Numbered from the stretch's first letter, positions 37,464 through 51,340 are shown. The stretch: DNA of 64,000 nucleotides from Theocolax elegans (GCA_026168455.1 CM047427.1:15591505-15655504); one strand, 5' to 3'. The notes: generated from the sequence alone by a model not told the origin. Translations and numbers: made by a program.

Positions 37464-38620
37464 AGACTGCAGTATAACTTTCAAAGCTATTAAATAGTTT
37501 CCACTTCTTCTTTTGATCTTTTATTATTGCATTACTGCAAGTTCAAGTTTCGGTTAATTTTAAGTAAACTCGCACGAAAACTATAACTTGTCGAAATAAC
37601 AATAATATGAAGAATTCAAGGTAACTCGTAAAATATTGACGAGAGTAAATACTTATTATAAATTTTGCTTGAATGAAATAAATAATGTTACTTTCAAAGA
37701 CTAAATATAACATAAATTTATCAATAGTATATACATTTTACAAATATAGTTTTTTCGAATAACAGTTTTTCAACGGTTTATCGTAAACGAATCAACTTTA
37801 CGTTCTTTCGTCTCTTTTCGTAAAATTTTACATGCGCTCGAGTGCAACGTGATATTCGAACGTTAGATATCGTAGTGAGAAACTACTCTTTTCGAATTGC
37901 TTTTTCGACTTTCTTTTGGCGCTTTAAATTCAACCGTATTCACGGAATTCGGATGTTTGAAACGAACCATTCGGACGAGATCTTTTTTTTCGGCACAAAG
38001 GTTTTCTAGATTCTATGGGGAACGAATAATTTTTTTATACGTATAAATGTTGTATTATTCGAAAGATCGATCGGTTATCATAGTTTTAAAGTTCATGAAT
38101 AAACATCTCGTATTTAAGCGGTTGCAGGAAAGTGGAATCCAAATGTGTTGAATTCACTTATATTTTTCCATTATTTATTTAATTAAATTCTACAATCAGG
38201 AAATAAAACATTACGCGATGTCCGTTTCTTGGTTAACTTAATTTATTCCATTTGTACGATAAATGATTATTTATGTTTACGCGATACGCACCTTGACTGT
38301 ATGAAAATTTATATTTTTATTTAACTTTCAAAATATGGATAAACCTTGATAAATGTACAATTGTAGAGTGGAAACGTGTGTACGTGAATTAATGCATACG
38401 TAAATGTACGGCATGTACGTTTAAGGTGTTGCACGATGAATCCGTCTAACCGAGAAACGGATGCACTTTATCATAGTGCATATAGTTGTTAAGTAAAAAC
38501 CCTGTATACCTGTGCCATTTGTTTTACTGCATATCTTTACCTCATTTATGCGATAACAAACTTTACGTAATTTTTACTATTAGAATATAATTTGTCCGTT
38601 CGTCCTATAAACGAGATTAG

Positions 38621-39760
38621 AAGAGAAATAACGAAAATTGGACCACACGCACAGTGGAGATGGAATTCTTAAAGAGCAAATGTCAAGAAACGTTTACTTA
38701 CGAACCAAGTACCCGAGTTGCGCAACTTGTGTCAATTACGTATCGATCTAGACTTACCTGAAAGCAAAAAAATAAAATAATCATAATTAAATAACGTAGG
38801 GAAAACTAAGCATGGTTAAGTAAATAAAAGTTAAACAAGTAATTTCAATGAAAGATAATCGTTAATCACGGTTCGTCGCTTTAGGCCAACATTGATTTTC
38901 TCCTCCACTAGGCCCGAGCGAAAGAAATAACTCGACGAAGGCGAAGAGAGAAAGAGAGATATGTGTATACCTATGTATGTACAAGCAAAACTCCGTGAAT
39001 GCCCAGACCTCGCTTCTTGCGCACTTGCACACACGCTCACATACACACGGGTACGAAAACTTTTTTCTCCCCCCTCCTTCTTCTTTTTCCTCGGTGATTT
39101 ATCCATCGAGCTTTCTTGCATTGAGATGAAATGATGCGCGCGCGAGAGCACAGGTAAGGGGTCCACTCGGCCGTAAGCTCGGAACGAGCCGTACGTACGG
39201 TGAAAAAAAGATAAGTACTCTGGAGAAAAGAGAGAGAGAGAGAGAGCGAGAGAGAGCGAGGGAGAAAGAAGCTTTGAATACCTCGGTTTTCATCCTTTTC
39301 ACGGTATAGAAGTCGGGTATATTTCGCGAAAACCGCGGTGAAGTAATAATCTACCACTTTCTCTCTCGGTCTATCTCGCTCTCTTTCCTCCCCCATCTCC
39401 TAAAGGGATCATTAAATTGTTCCGGCGGTGCTTAACACTAGGAGGACGTGTCGCGCGCGCGGCGCCCATTCACACGACGGGGGACGACGTTGGTGCTTCC
39501 TCCTCGATTGGTCAATTAACGACTACATTAGAAAATAATGAGACGCCCCAACCAACCGGGTTTCCTCTTTTTCTCTACCTTCTGTATTACATACTCATTT
39601 TCCTTCTATATATCTACGTACGTGTACTTCAACCGTTCGTACTCGCAAAACCTTATTATTTCTTCTTCTCGTGCTCGGTAACTACGCTTCTCGCTTCTCT
39701 ATTTTTTTACACCCATTCATACTCGATTCGGCCGAATAATCATCTTTATAGGATATGTAC
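38621..39760. other. Skew islands 31 (double)
   Basis: Purine 38935-38965 to T/C 39060-39095, then GA 39222-39275 to pyrimidine 39355-39395 and 39550-39680. Confidence 0.5.
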
Positions 39761-40020
39761 AAACTATGGAAATATATCGTAAGTTTGCATGATGAATTAT
39801 TACGAATAGACATGTATTTGTGTATTAATTTTATCAATTATTAATATTTTATATTGATATATTTATGAAATTCTTAATAAATCTTATATACTTTTAAGTT
39901 CGTTTCCAAAAATCGCTTATTTACTACTATACTTTTCTATGATTAAAATAAATAAAATGAAGCGAAACACATATAATTTCATTCAATATACGTTCTTGCT
40001 TTCTCGTTTATTTCAATTGA

Positions 40021-41170
40021 TTGTTCCACAAATCATAAAGCAAAATTTGTAAAAAAAAATAAAACAACCTAAAAATACTATAAGGTTTAATTTTGGAAAT
40101 AAGACGCGCAAACAAGTGTTTCCGACGCGTTTCACCCTTGAGTGGTAATTGGATTGCGCGCAGACTCGTAGAAAAAAAGAAAGATGTAGATACGGATATC
40201 CCCTGAGGTAAATCATACCTGATCGAAATAGAAAAGCGCCTGTCAGATTTTAAAATAAAAAGAGGATAAAAAATCGAGTACGAGGTGTATATATATATAT
40301 ACCGAAGGATGTATGAAAGGCATTCCAGTGGGTGAAAAGAAGACAAGAGAGAACGAGCGAAAGCTCGATAAAGCCGCGAGACAAGTGAGAAAAACACCGT
40401 TGATGGTTGCGCGGTATATATACATCGAACCGTCATTGATGCAGCGTTACGTATATATAGCGGAGTGGCATTGATTCGATGAAACGAAAGAGAGGGGTCG
40501 CAGGTACGCGCACCTTCTCGGTACAACAACAATTACGAGTGATTGCGAGAAATCGTCAGTCACGTTCGAAGAAATTCATCCCGAGTGTTGTATTATATAT
40601 ATATATACACACGTACACACACACACACACACGCACAGCTGTGCAGGTATATAGGTGAGACGGCGCCAAGTCCGATCGAGCAACCGCAGGTAGAAAAATA
40701 AAACGTGTATCCTTAATCGTGAACCGAGAAAGCAGATCATATCCCTCGATAACGATCGCGCAATCCCAAAAGAATGTAGCTAGACAGTCTTCTTTTTCGG
40801 TTTCTACTACCTGCTCGTGTCTTAATTTTCCACACTTGTCGATTTTTCGCGGGGATAAACCCGTCCACTCTCTTTAGTAGGTACGCGTATATACAACACG
40901 CAGAAGGACCAACCGCGTCTGTTTATTTTCGTCGACGACGAGTGCACAACCGTTGGTCAGGGGACGACTCTACGATTGTATATACAATAGACCGACGTCG
41001 ACGTTGACCCGTTGAATAACGGATTCCTTCGTCAAAAATTCCGTTTGTTTAAACCTACGCGCTTACTCGCGCTTACTCCCATCTCCCTTCCCGCTCGCAC
41101 ACAAGCGTACCCTTTCCGATCTTCGCTTCGGTTGTGTTCGCGTTTTTCCCCTTTCCTTATTCATACTAAT
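40021..41170. other. Skew island 32
   Basis: Purine-biased 40050-40400 and 40480-40500, TA/CA repeat 40592-40633, pyrimidine-biased 40780-41170. Confidence 0.5.
40592..40633. repeat. (TA)n then (CA)n
   Basis: Compound repeat with a GT interruption between the two parts. Confidence 0.9.
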
Positions 41171-41400
41171 TAACTTTTCTCTTTTCTTTCGGTATGCGTT
41201 AATGCACCTTTCGCTAATAATAAAAATATACATCAATTTTTTTTACTCTTTTAATTGTTGATATTACATTAAATTTATCGATATTTGCGTTTTACTAATA
41301 CAACCTATAATTAATAGTAGATATATAGAGTCCCGAGAGGAAACTGCACCGAAGCGAGTGAAATAAACGAGCTTCATTAAAATATTTCAACTTGTAAGTC

Positions 41401-41890
41401 GAGTAATTTTTGTCCACTTAACGTGTTCATCTACAGACTCACTTTCTCACTTTATTATCTTTATTTCACTCCGGAAGGTTTTCCAATTCCCTTTTCGATG
41501 GTATCGCCACAGAATTTCGTTCTCTCCCCCGTTTTATCTCGGTCTCTGTTTAGCACCTCTCGTTCGAGGAGATGCGCAGTTGCATATTCGAGCCGAAAAC
41601 CTGAAGCCGATCCACGGCCCACGGCTCGCTGGACATCAAAGCGAATGGGCAATCTTATTTGACCACCGTTCAATGGCCGCAGTGCGCAGAGGGACCACCG
41701 AGAACCGTTCTCTCCGGTACCCGGCAGCCTCATTATCATGCTGTACCCTAAGCGCTTCTCGCTCCTTTTCTCTACACTTTTATACGACTTTAAGGGCTGC
41801 ACGCGACTACTTTAACCAAACTTTCCCTGACAAATGAGCTGTTCTGCACACCCCACATCTTTTTGTTATAACCTTTTTTCTCCTTCATGA
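41401..41890. other. Skew island 33
   Basis: Mixed repeat-free core 41540-41760 between T/C-biased edges; the left purine flank is short (about 41330-41370). Confidence 0.35.
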
Positions 41891-42300
41891 TTCCACTTTT
41901 ATAACTGTGATAAACCAATACGATTGCGATCTATTCGACCCGAAATTATCGCACGCTATTTTACTGTTTTATTTCGGTGACATTTCTTCAGTTTGGATTT
42001 TAGTCGAATTTTTAATATTAACAACTCAATGTTAGTGTTAGCTTGATAATTTGGAAAATTTTACTTTTAGTAAAATCAAAGTTGCGACTCAATGTCAATG
42101 TTAATCATTTAACTCACTATAAATGTTAATTAATTTAATGAAAAAATACGGACGAAATGTACGAAAACGCTAATTAAGTGTTTGAAAAAATCGTAAATAT
42201 CGCAACATATTTAGAATATTATAGTAGAGTATAACTCGAGTAAGAATATTTCGAAATAAATCGGAGCAAACAACCTAAGTATTTTCTAAACAAGATTCAC
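41891..42300. other. AT-rich spacer
   Basis: Nothing recognised. Confidence 0.6.
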
Positions 42301-42910
42301 TTTTTTCGAAAAAAGGAAAAGAAAGAAAAAAGAAAACTCGCGCAATTCATCACGTGTATAAACTCGTCCTTTCGTTGCGCGGGTCATTTAACGCCAGTTA
42401 CGGCTTAGCAATGCTCGGAGAGTTGGTGCTGGCACTCGTTACTACCGGTTCATTGACCAGTGGGAAATGCGAATAGCAAGGTGTGACGAATGTCGCCCGA
42501 GGACACTCAAACGCTTCGTCGTACGTAGCTTCCTCGATTATTTAACCGAGAGAAAAACGAATCCTACCAAATGCTAAAGAGGCCGATATAATTTTAATCT
42601 TTTCTTCACTCGTTATTATCGAATTCTTTGTTCGACTGTGCGCAACGCGGACCCCGTTAATTCGATTGGTATCCATCAGCGCGCCGTATACAACGGTGAA
42701 ACATTTTAAAATGCTGATTGAAGGGTGCATCGAAGAAAGTGAAATTTCGAAATAAACAATACCTTTGTAATTTGTGGTATTTCACGCGCACGATTATGAA
42801 TTTACATGAGTATATGTACACAGGTGCGGTCGTCCTTTGTGCGTTCACTTCCGCTCTTTTTCTCTCTCTCTTTTCCGCGTATGCGTATGTGTCTGTACGT
42901 GCATGAAAAT
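42301..42910. other. Skew island 34
   Basis: Purine 42310-42335, repeat-free core 42360-42530, TC-rich 42850-42880. Confidence 0.5.
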
Positions 42911-43210
42911 ACATATAATTCTACAGTTGTATTGTAATTCGATTATTTCTCTCAAGTTGAATCTTCGAGCTCGCGTATATACGAGTTAAATGTATATTAA
43001 ATTTTTAAAACTACGTTAAGCTCGACGATACGCCGATATCACGGAATAAGTCAATAGTTTCGTAATACGTTAATTTATTCCCTTCCTTTTTTTTCAATCG
43101 TAAACGTAAACGTATAAAAGATTATTTAAAATTATTTATATTTCTTTACTACTCGTCGATCTGATTTTATTACTATTTACGATTAATTTTTAAATGATTA
43201 TGGTACTTTG
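42911..43210. other. AT-rich spacer
   Basis: Nothing recognised. Confidence 0.6.
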
Positions 43211-44280
43211 CTGGAGTGTAAATAAGGTACTCGTACCATTTGGACGAGGTGCGCTCGAAGCGTAAGCTTTCTATACGATCGTAACCGAGCAGACAAAAAA
43301 ATTGGCAGTACGAGCTGCAAACGAATAAATTTACATCGGCTTATACACTCGGAGGCTTTATAGCGCGCGTGTAAAAACAAAACGCTCAGACGATTTGTAT
43401 AGACGCGTGCGGTTGTTAATTACTAGATGCGTATAGATTAGTTTCATCTCTCAGCTCAGAAGTGCGGTTAAAAAATAACGAAAGAAGTTTAGTTCGTTCT
43501 TCTATTGAACGCTCTTAATGAAACAAAAAAAATCCGAAGAAAAATATATTCTTTGAGATTGCAGGCCTGTGCGGTTTTGCACACACATTGAAAGAAGGTG
43601 CACTCTCGAAATTTTATATATACATGTTTTTAAGGTTGACTCGATGAATGGAGCTCGAATAATGGAGTAGTCCGTAGTAAGAGTGCACGTGGAATTTTAA
43701 AAACGCACCGAGGCCTCTAGAGAGAGAGAGAGAGAAAGAAAAAAAGCTCATAGGTCCGACAAAACGCGAAATAAAAAAAAACGGAGCGAAAAGGAGCGCG
43801 GTATTTTGTAAAACCCGGTGCGGCCAACTTTCCCTTTGAGAAAACTGGCGTAAATCCCAGCGCGCGTAATCCTGGAGCAAAGCCTTCGACGCAATGCGAC
43901 GGAAGAGGCTTGGTGGGTTGTACTGCTGCTACTAAACTCGGTCTCTCTCTCTCTCTCTTTTTTTTTACCCGGAAAAACTGCGGTATCGCCACCTTCAAAT
44001 GTACGCATAATGACGCGTATACTTAAATACTCGAACGATGCGAGTTCATACATTAACGAGCTGCTTTGGATTACCGCGACCGATGACCGCAAACTACCGA
44101 GCGTTGTATAACGAGTGTGAGTCTTGCTCAAATATGCGCTTATTTTATAATCAGAATACAAGTGCTAATTGTGTCGGATGATCGGCTTTGCGCTTTTCAA
44201 AGCACTCGATTGAGAAACTTCGATTTCGTCGTCAGTGTACTTTACTCATACGTTTCTTTCACGCGCTTTGCTAACCTTTC
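43211..44280. other. Skew island 35
   Basis: Purine-biased 43440-43800 with GA 43719-43736, TC/T run 43943-43970 on the right. Confidence 0.5.
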
Positions 44281-45380
44281 AAATATTGCGTAATGCCTTT
44301 TATTTTATTTTTATTACTTTGGATTACAATATATTGAATATTAATGTGCATTCGTTATTGCAATAGGTTCAATATTTTACGTTTTTAAAATAAGGTGAAT
44401 GTTAAATACTCTTATTTAATCATGTCATAATTACATGAAGATTAGATTAAAAAGTACTTATATACTTATATTTTACTTCGTTGTATAATAATTTAATACA
44501 TTGTAATATATAACATTTTGTTTATTTACCGAAATGCACCGAAAAAATATTTAGTAAACAATATTTAATTAATTTAAATAAATATTTCTTAATTATTATT
44601 AACATTCATTTTAAACTAGGATATATCTTTTGATTTGTTCCATATGAAGATTTTGTTGAATTAAAGATTTTATTAAAAATATTGATGAAGTAAGTCTAAA
44701 AATATTCATGCACATTTTACTAATACCGAAATCGTGTAATTAATAGGGTTTACACCTTAGGGTACCAATAATTTATACTTGAAATAAGGAATCGAATCGA
44801 ATAAAATTGTAATTTTATACCGAAATAAGAGTACTTTGGTTGATACGATGAGAATTTCGCCCTTTTTTTGCGAGTCGACCCTCAAGGAAATCAATGGTAA
44901 ATCTTATGTTTGATGCATGAACTCACAAGAATTCGATTTTTTGCGACATTACTCGTCACACCTCGACGAATGAGCTCACTCTTACACATCAATTTCCTCG
45001 TGTTTTCTTGTAAAACTATAAATTTTATTACGACTATTTAATTCAATCGGTTGTATTAAATTTAGAACAAAAACTATATTTACTATCGATATTTTACAGC
45101 AAATAAATAATATTTTAGTTCAATTGCAATTAAAACAATTAATTTACGAACAACTCTTGTGCCAGTAAATTGCTGTTATGATTAATATACATTGCTTGCG
45201 TAAAATTCATCGAGTCATAATAGTTGATTAAACATAACTAATGAACATTAAACCACCAATAAAAGATTAAATTATTTTAAAATAAAATTTAAATACTATT
45301 TATTTAAATAGGTTTTTTTTATAATATAAACAATAAAATGCAGTAATAAAATGTATAGTTTTGCGAATACCATCCGGACA
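44281..45380. other. AT-rich spacer
   Basis: No feature recognised. Confidence 0.6.
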
Positions 45381-45861
45381 CTGCGATTAAAAACGAGGTG
45401 GATGTATACAGAAGGTATACCAGAATGAAGAGAAGTAGCGAGATTCAACACGACGTTCGTCGAGATTTAAACACGACATTTCTATTCAGGAAGGTAGGTG
45501 CACTTGGTATAGGTATATAAAATGAAAATTTCGTTCCATGCAGAAGAGAGGAACTGATTACGCGTAACTCATTAAAATAATGACGTCCATGCTCATTCGC
45601 TCTCGTTTAATCCATCGTCCAAAATACATGCGTAGAATGTATGTTATTTTTTGGAAAACAAAGATCTAATCCTTGTGTATATCGTTTAAAAGAGTAGGGA
45701 GCACTATACTTGTCGCTCGCGATCTAAGTAAAATCGAGACACTGTGTGTATTATAAATATATGAAGTTGTAAATCCTAAAAGCGTGGATAAGACGATGCG
45801 CCAGGTCGTTGATATTTTATTCACAAGAGTCGTTCTCTCGACGATATATCGAGGCAAGAGA

Positions 45862-45889
45862 GAGGGAGAGAGAGAGAGAGAGAGAAAAG
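45862..45889. repeat. (GA)n
   Basis: Left purine arm of the island at 45381-46380. Confidence 0.9.
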
Positions 45890-46151
45890 GAAGAAATCGA
45901 AGCAAGAGTGAGAGGGAGAGGGAAAATTCGCGAGAGCATTGTGCGACGTCCGCATTTATTATGGAGAGTCCGGGGGCTTTGGGCTCCGCAAGGAAAACGG
46001 ATAACGTTTCCGCATGCAAATTGGAAGGAGGAGGAGGAGGAGGGCCGAGTGAGCAAGAGCGCATATTCGTGCGAGCGTTGACGAGCGGCACTCTTCCTCT
46101 CAATAATAAATTAACGAGGCTCTCTACGCTTCCCTCAGCTCGATGGCACGC

Positions 46152-46187
46152 GCTCTCTCTCTCTCTCTCTCTCTCACTCTCTCTCTA
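46152..46187. repeat. (CT)n
   Basis: Right pyrimidine arm of the same island, about 260 bases from the GA arm and complementary to it. Confidence 0.95.
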
Positions 46188-46380
46188 TGTGAAAAACCAC
46201 CCACCTCCGGGCTTTCTTCCTTGGCCATTATGCTGCTACTGCTACCGCTGCTACTGCCTCTGCCGCTTCGAGCCCACTTTTAACTCAAACTTTTAGTTTT
46301 AACCTCGAGCTGTCGTCTATGCTACCTTTTCTTTCTCTCCTTTTTTCTACATCCTTATATACGCTTTTCAGCCCAAAGCT

Positions 46381-46840
46381 CTATGGTTTATAATATTCAT
46401 TTAGTTTTAGCTCGCGCGAGCTTTTACACGGTGTAACCATATGTATCTGCATTTAGTTACATAACATTTTAAATATACATTTTACAGCTGGACGTTTCAG
46501 CTTTTTTTATCTTTTGTACCATATCACCATTTTGGTTAACATTTACCCATATATTACTAATATTTATATCTTTATTTTCAATATTATATTTATTACGAAT
46601 TTTAAACTATTATACTGCATATATACTAAATGGGATACTCCGTTTTCTAATAATACGTAGAGATACCGCTAATACAGATACAGCTAATAAAACGAAATGT
46701 TGATTTTACTTTTAAAATTTATCATAAAGATTCTTTCGAGATACCAAGTTCTAACTGAAGTTAAATTCATCGCACACGAATTAGCAAAATTAATTTATGT
46801 TGAATTTTAACACTATTTCTATCATGTTCGTGATTAATCG
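46381..46840. other. AT-rich spacer
   Basis: Nothing recognised. Confidence 0.6.
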
Positions 46841-47420
46841 TGATGGGGTGTCGTAAATGAAACCTAATAAACTTAACGAATTGTCGATGGACCGGGCTGT
46901 TCGGAAATTTTGCGTTCGAAAACTATCAACGAAACGAGCCAACGAGAGAGAGAGAGAGTGAGAGGGAGAGGGAGAGGGAGAGAGAGGAGGCATTAATAAC
47001 ACGATATATCCTCGGCAAGTCCGCCGGCTACACGTATACGAACAAATGGACGGATGGACGGACGGGCTTGGGTGTTAGGAACCGCATTTTTCAAGTCATG
47101 CCCGTTAATGCGCCGAACGAGGGACCGAAAGTTAAAACGAGAAAGAGTGAGAGATGAGGGTTTTGTGCACTGCCTCGAGGAACCTTCGGTTTTCGGCTTC
47201 CCAAATTTTTTCACGCACTCTCACGAGATTTATTTTTCATCCAGTCATTCGATTAACGCTACGGCTGGATCATCACGAATTTTCCAGGCGCCACTGCAAC
47301 TCGAACGCGTCATTAAGTAATTAACCAAACCTCTTTCCTTTCTTCATATATATTTCTTTCTTATTTATCTCTTTCTTTCTTTCTCGTTCCCTGTGTCTTC
47401 GTTACTTTTCTCACTCATTT
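46841..47420. other. Skew island 37
   Basis: GA/GGGAGA tract 46944-46988, core to 47300, pyrimidine 47330-47415. Confidence 0.55.
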
Positions 47421-47860
47421 CGATCGCTCGCGGTCGTTCAAAATGAACTTGACTCTCTTGATCGACTCGAGAGACTATTTATCAATTTATAATTCTTGAT
47501 TGATACAATAAATCTTCATTAATCATTGTTTTATGTTTCTTTTAAATGTATATATTTTTTCTTTACTGCGTGCTACCTTTATGCGATCAAGCATTCAAAT
47601 ATAAACATAATGGAATAATTATGATCTATTTTAAATTTTAATACATAACGTTGTATCTAAAATTGCGTGGTACAAGAAAAACAAATTTCAGACCAGACCA
47701 ATCAATATGAGAGTCGAAAAATATTTAAATACACTTATTTCCAATCAATTGCCACGAATAACAATGAATCGACTCGAGATGAATGTACGGTAAGCATAAG
47801 CATAAACTTATTATCTGCAATAAAATTCGTTAACTCGGAATATTAAAATTGAAATGAAAA
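47421..47860. other. AT-rich spacer
   Basis: Nothing recognised. Confidence 0.6.
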
Positions 47861-48880
47861 TAAAAGAACGGCGAAATAAAAATAAAGCGCGTTGAGTTGA
47901 TCGTGAATTGGTCGCGCGATCGCTTCGTCCTGTGATAATCTGGCTCGACTGCCCGATGTAGACTCCCACGCGACTAGTCGCGCAACATCTGTCGCTCGGT
48001 TATATTGGCAGCGGTCCAGTAAGGTTGCCCGTGCGCCGCCTCAAGGCCACGGACACACGAACGTAGAGTCCGAGCCTGAGTCCACGAATATTCGCGGAGC
48101 GTTAACCTCGCGAGCGCTCTCCCCCCTCCTACTCTCTCTCTCTTCGTCTTCTCCTGCCATCTTGTTCTTCTCCCACTTGTTCAGAATTTGAATCCGTAGG
48201 ATGTACACTTATTTTTCCGGTGGAATCGAGGAAACTCGAAATTGGAAGAAGGTCGCTGGTAGCTGTGGAGAACCAACGAACAAGAGAGAGAGGGAGTAGA
48301 GGAAGGCAGAAATGGGGGGGATACACGGAGAGAAAGGAGAAATTCGAAGGCTGAGTGCGAACCGCTAAGATCTCGCTGGCGATTACACCTCTGGCTGCTC
48401 CTCTCGTCTGGAGAGTCATTGTCTCGACCACAAGGGGTCCAAGAGAGAAAGAAACAGAGGGAGAAAGGGAGGGAGGGAAAGAGAGAGAGAGAGAGAGAGA
48501 GAAACAGAGAGAGGGTTTACAGGGAGGTCGTAATTTCGAGCCACTTTGACCGCTGCCAGAGAGTGAATGGCAAAAACGAAGAAACGGAAGAAAATAAACG
48601 AGAGGAAGGTACAGGGAACACGAACGAATAAGACGAAACCAACGACACACCGAGAGACAGAGAAAGAGAAAAGATTCAGTACCACGACCGAAGAAAAAAA
48701 GAATTATCCTCCTCCTTTCCCTGTTGTAGCATCCAGCATCCCCCTTCCCATCGCTCCATTCCTATCGCTCGACGATATTTGTTTTTCCCTTCCGAGTCAA
48801 TTATCTCTCGACCGCGTATAATTACGATCGACGATACACTCCGGAATTACGTAACGGTGCGCATAGCCCGCGCGATCACG
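47861..48880. other. Island 38, with reversed first half
   Basis: CpG-rich repeat-free core 47940-48110 is followed by pyrimidine 48118-48170, then purine 48280-48700, then pyrimidine 48705-48790. The pyrimidine-before-purine step breaks the usual order. Confidence 0.5.
48478..48502. repeat. (GA)n
   Basis: Within the long purine block 48280-48700. Confidence 0.95.
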
Positions 48881-50210
48881 ATTATCAATTATCCATAGCC
48901 GAACGAGAATCAAGAATCAAGACAGTTTAAACGAGTTATCGTTGCATACACGAAGCGGAAAAATGAATAAAAATTACCCAAACGTTTTGTGGGACATTCT
49001 GACGTTCACTTGTTTACATGTAATTTTTCTCCATAACTGTAATACAAATTGATAATTGGACGGAATTTTTGAGAGACACTTCGAAAATGCGTTTTCTTTA
49101 AGAATTTTCACGATGCAATTTATAACAAAATCAATTAGATACTTTTTATGAAACTCCGCTCTTCGCGTATTCTCTCGTCGCGAAGACCAATTCGTTTGGC
49201 AATTCAAGGTCGTTCCTCTAAAATTCTTCTCAATTATATGTACACCCATACTATTAGGTATAATTTGTCAGTTTATGCGACGATTGGTTCTCGAGAAACG
49301 AAACAAACGAAAATACATGTTTGTATTGCATTAAATGTACAGAGGTATTAATTATTAATAAGAAAAGTTAATGAGGCTTCGTTCGTTCAGCACCTTGTAC
49401 TTAAGTATACACCTCTACCGAGAACCATTGTTTTTCCCGTTGCGATTTTTTTTTCCTTGGGCAAAAGCGACGCGAACTTGTCTGGATTGCGTGTATCCAT
49501 AACGTTTCATTATCGCACGTATAAGTTTGTACATTATTCAAATCGCTCTCATTCGATGAAATACGTTGCACTTCTTTTTTTTCTTTCTTCGTATGTATAT
49601 ATAGCTACGTGACAATTTTACCCGAGTTGTTCGAAAGAATTTTTATTCAAGGGGCTCACGTAAATACTTCGTATCCTCGTTATCTCTACTAATAACAGTT
49701 AGTATATTCATCGTGATTTGACCTTGTTGTCGTCTCAACTTGATGCTTCGGCATATCTCGAAGAAAAAAAATTCAAACTTTGTCGTGTATCGGCATTTCA
49801 AATTATTTTCCATATACGCATGCACCGTGTAAACATACGTATTTTGGAAAAAGTATTTTGCAAATACGATAAATTAACGTGTACTTTAAATTTTTAATTA
49901 AATTAAATTAAACAGTTTACCTGGGAAGAAAACCGAAAAATAATATTCTACTACAAAACAAAGGTAAAAAAATGTTAACCAATTATACATTAATCAGTAT
50001 GGGTAGAGTCCCTGTCTGCCTAACAACCGAAAAAATATCAATTTCAACTTGTTGATTTAAATGTATATTCTTCACACAAAGCAATTATAAATTAGGTAAA
50101 AGGAATAAATTCGATGTATAGCGTGTTAACCACGATTACATGCATAATTATAAAAGATTAAAATTCGTATATATATTATTCCGAGGAAGAGTCGAGGTTG
50201 TACATAAAAT
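48881..50210. other. AT-rich spacer with a weak T/C patch
   Basis: T/C-biased patches at 49430-49460 and 49570-49590; otherwise nothing recognised. Confidence 0.5.
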
Positions 50211-50312
50211 AAAGGATGAGTTTTGATAAAAAAGCGTTACGCCAATGGTTATACATCTCGCGAGAGTGCCATAAGAGAAAGAGAGAGAAAGGAAGATAGA
50301 GAGGGAGAGATG

Positions 50313-50316
<4 letters not shown>

Positions 50317-50356
<40 letters not shown>
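50317..50356. repeat. (GA)20
   Basis: Perfect 40-bp repeat, in inverted orientation to the (CT)28 at 51121. Confidence 0.95.
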
Positions 50357-50362
<6 letters not shown>

Positions 50363-50714
50363 CGTGGTAGTTCGTCCAGGTGATTACGCTGTCGCTCGAG
50401 GCTTCTCACCCACAGCGGCGCAAGGCGAGAACGCCTCGTCCCTCATCCAGCGCTTTAATCAGGTGTTAAATACGAGGATTCTTCTCGCGCGCGCGCGCCT
50501 CTCGAAAAGTGATTCCAAACACACTTCGATTCCGGGCTGCGGCGAAATTACTTTCGCATATAATCAACTCGTGTCGAGTTTCTTTTTTTTCCATTCTCAC
50601 GAATATTTTTTTTTCCTTATTGTCCACTCGCGTATTTTTCGCGCGCCTTGTTGACTCTTTTTGGATATCCATCACCGATACGCAAAATTTAGGGATGAAG
50701 TGTAAGAAAAAAGA

Positions 50715-50746
50715 GGGTGGGTGGGAGGAGTGGGGGGTCGGGAGGG
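50715..50746 (+). other. G-quadruplex motif
   Basis: G-runs of three or more at 50715-50717, 50719-50721, 50723-50725, 50732-50737, 50740-50742 and 50744-50746, with loops of 1, 1, 6, 2 and 1 bases. Six runs with very short loops make this a strong canonical G4-forming sequence on the + strand. Confidence 0.75.
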
Positions 50747-51115
50747 TGAAGTTTAAGTTTTGAAATTATAGGGTAATAAATTACTTTGGTGAGACGAGAA
50801 TTTTAGGAATGTGTAATTTAAAGTACGAATTTACGATCGCTAACCGGTTGCCCATTTCAAAACTCAAGGAAAACCTGAATTTTGAATTATATAGAATGAT
50901 TCATTCGCGGTTGTAAATAACTATATACGGTAAACCGAGTGATGCGAACAATCTATCGATTAATGTATATTTCCTAAAACGAAGGAGAAAAAAAAAATGA
51001 AAAAGGAGAATGATTCGAGAGAATATAGCAATGGGGATTATGATAATTTAACGGGTCGCACCGGAAATTTGAATTTACATGCTCTATACCCGTGTTATCA
51101 ACGCGTCTCCGGTTC

Positions 51116-51120
<5 letters not shown>

Positions 51121-51177
<57 letters not shown>
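51121..51177. repeat. (CT)28
   Basis: The longest perfect dinucleotide repeat in the window, with no interruption; likely polymorphic. Confidence 0.95.
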
Positions 51178-51180
<3 letters not shown>

Positions 51181-51340
51181 TTTGACTATATAGCTCTGGA
51201 GAGGAGAGGAAAGTTCGCAGATGAAATCTAAGCCGCGCAGAGGGAACGATCCTTTTTTGGTTAAAGCCAGACTCGGTCTCCTCGTTCAAGGCTATACCAC
51301 ACGTCGTTGTCTCTTTCTCTCTCTTTCTCTCTGTGTAGCG

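Larger units (their letters stand above)
36781..38620. other. Long AT-rich spacer
   Basis: The longest stretch without an island. Holds the 11-bp tandem repeat (36931), the TA repeat (37439) and a 7-bp hairpin at 38461-38481 (ATGCACT/AGTGCAT). Confidence 0.6.
45381..46380. other. Skew island 36
   Basis: GA 45862-45889 and GGA 46028-46043 on the left, TC 46152-46187 and pyrimidine sequence to 46350 on the right. Frames on both strands are open across it, so coding is not supported. Confidence 0.55.
50211..51340. other. Skew islands 39 and 40
   Basis: (GA)20 at 50317 to T/C 50580-50620; then G4/purine 50705-50755 and A-rich 50985-51010 to (CT)28 at 51121 and TC 51305-51335. Confidence 0.6.

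Noticed and set aside
38461..38481. ATGCACT/AGTGCAT hairpin as a microRNA
   Set aside because: Stem is only 7 bp with no extension; too short for a precursor.
45784..46296. 170-codon plus-strand frame
   Set aside because: Runs through GA, GGA and TC repeats; the complementary strand is equally open.
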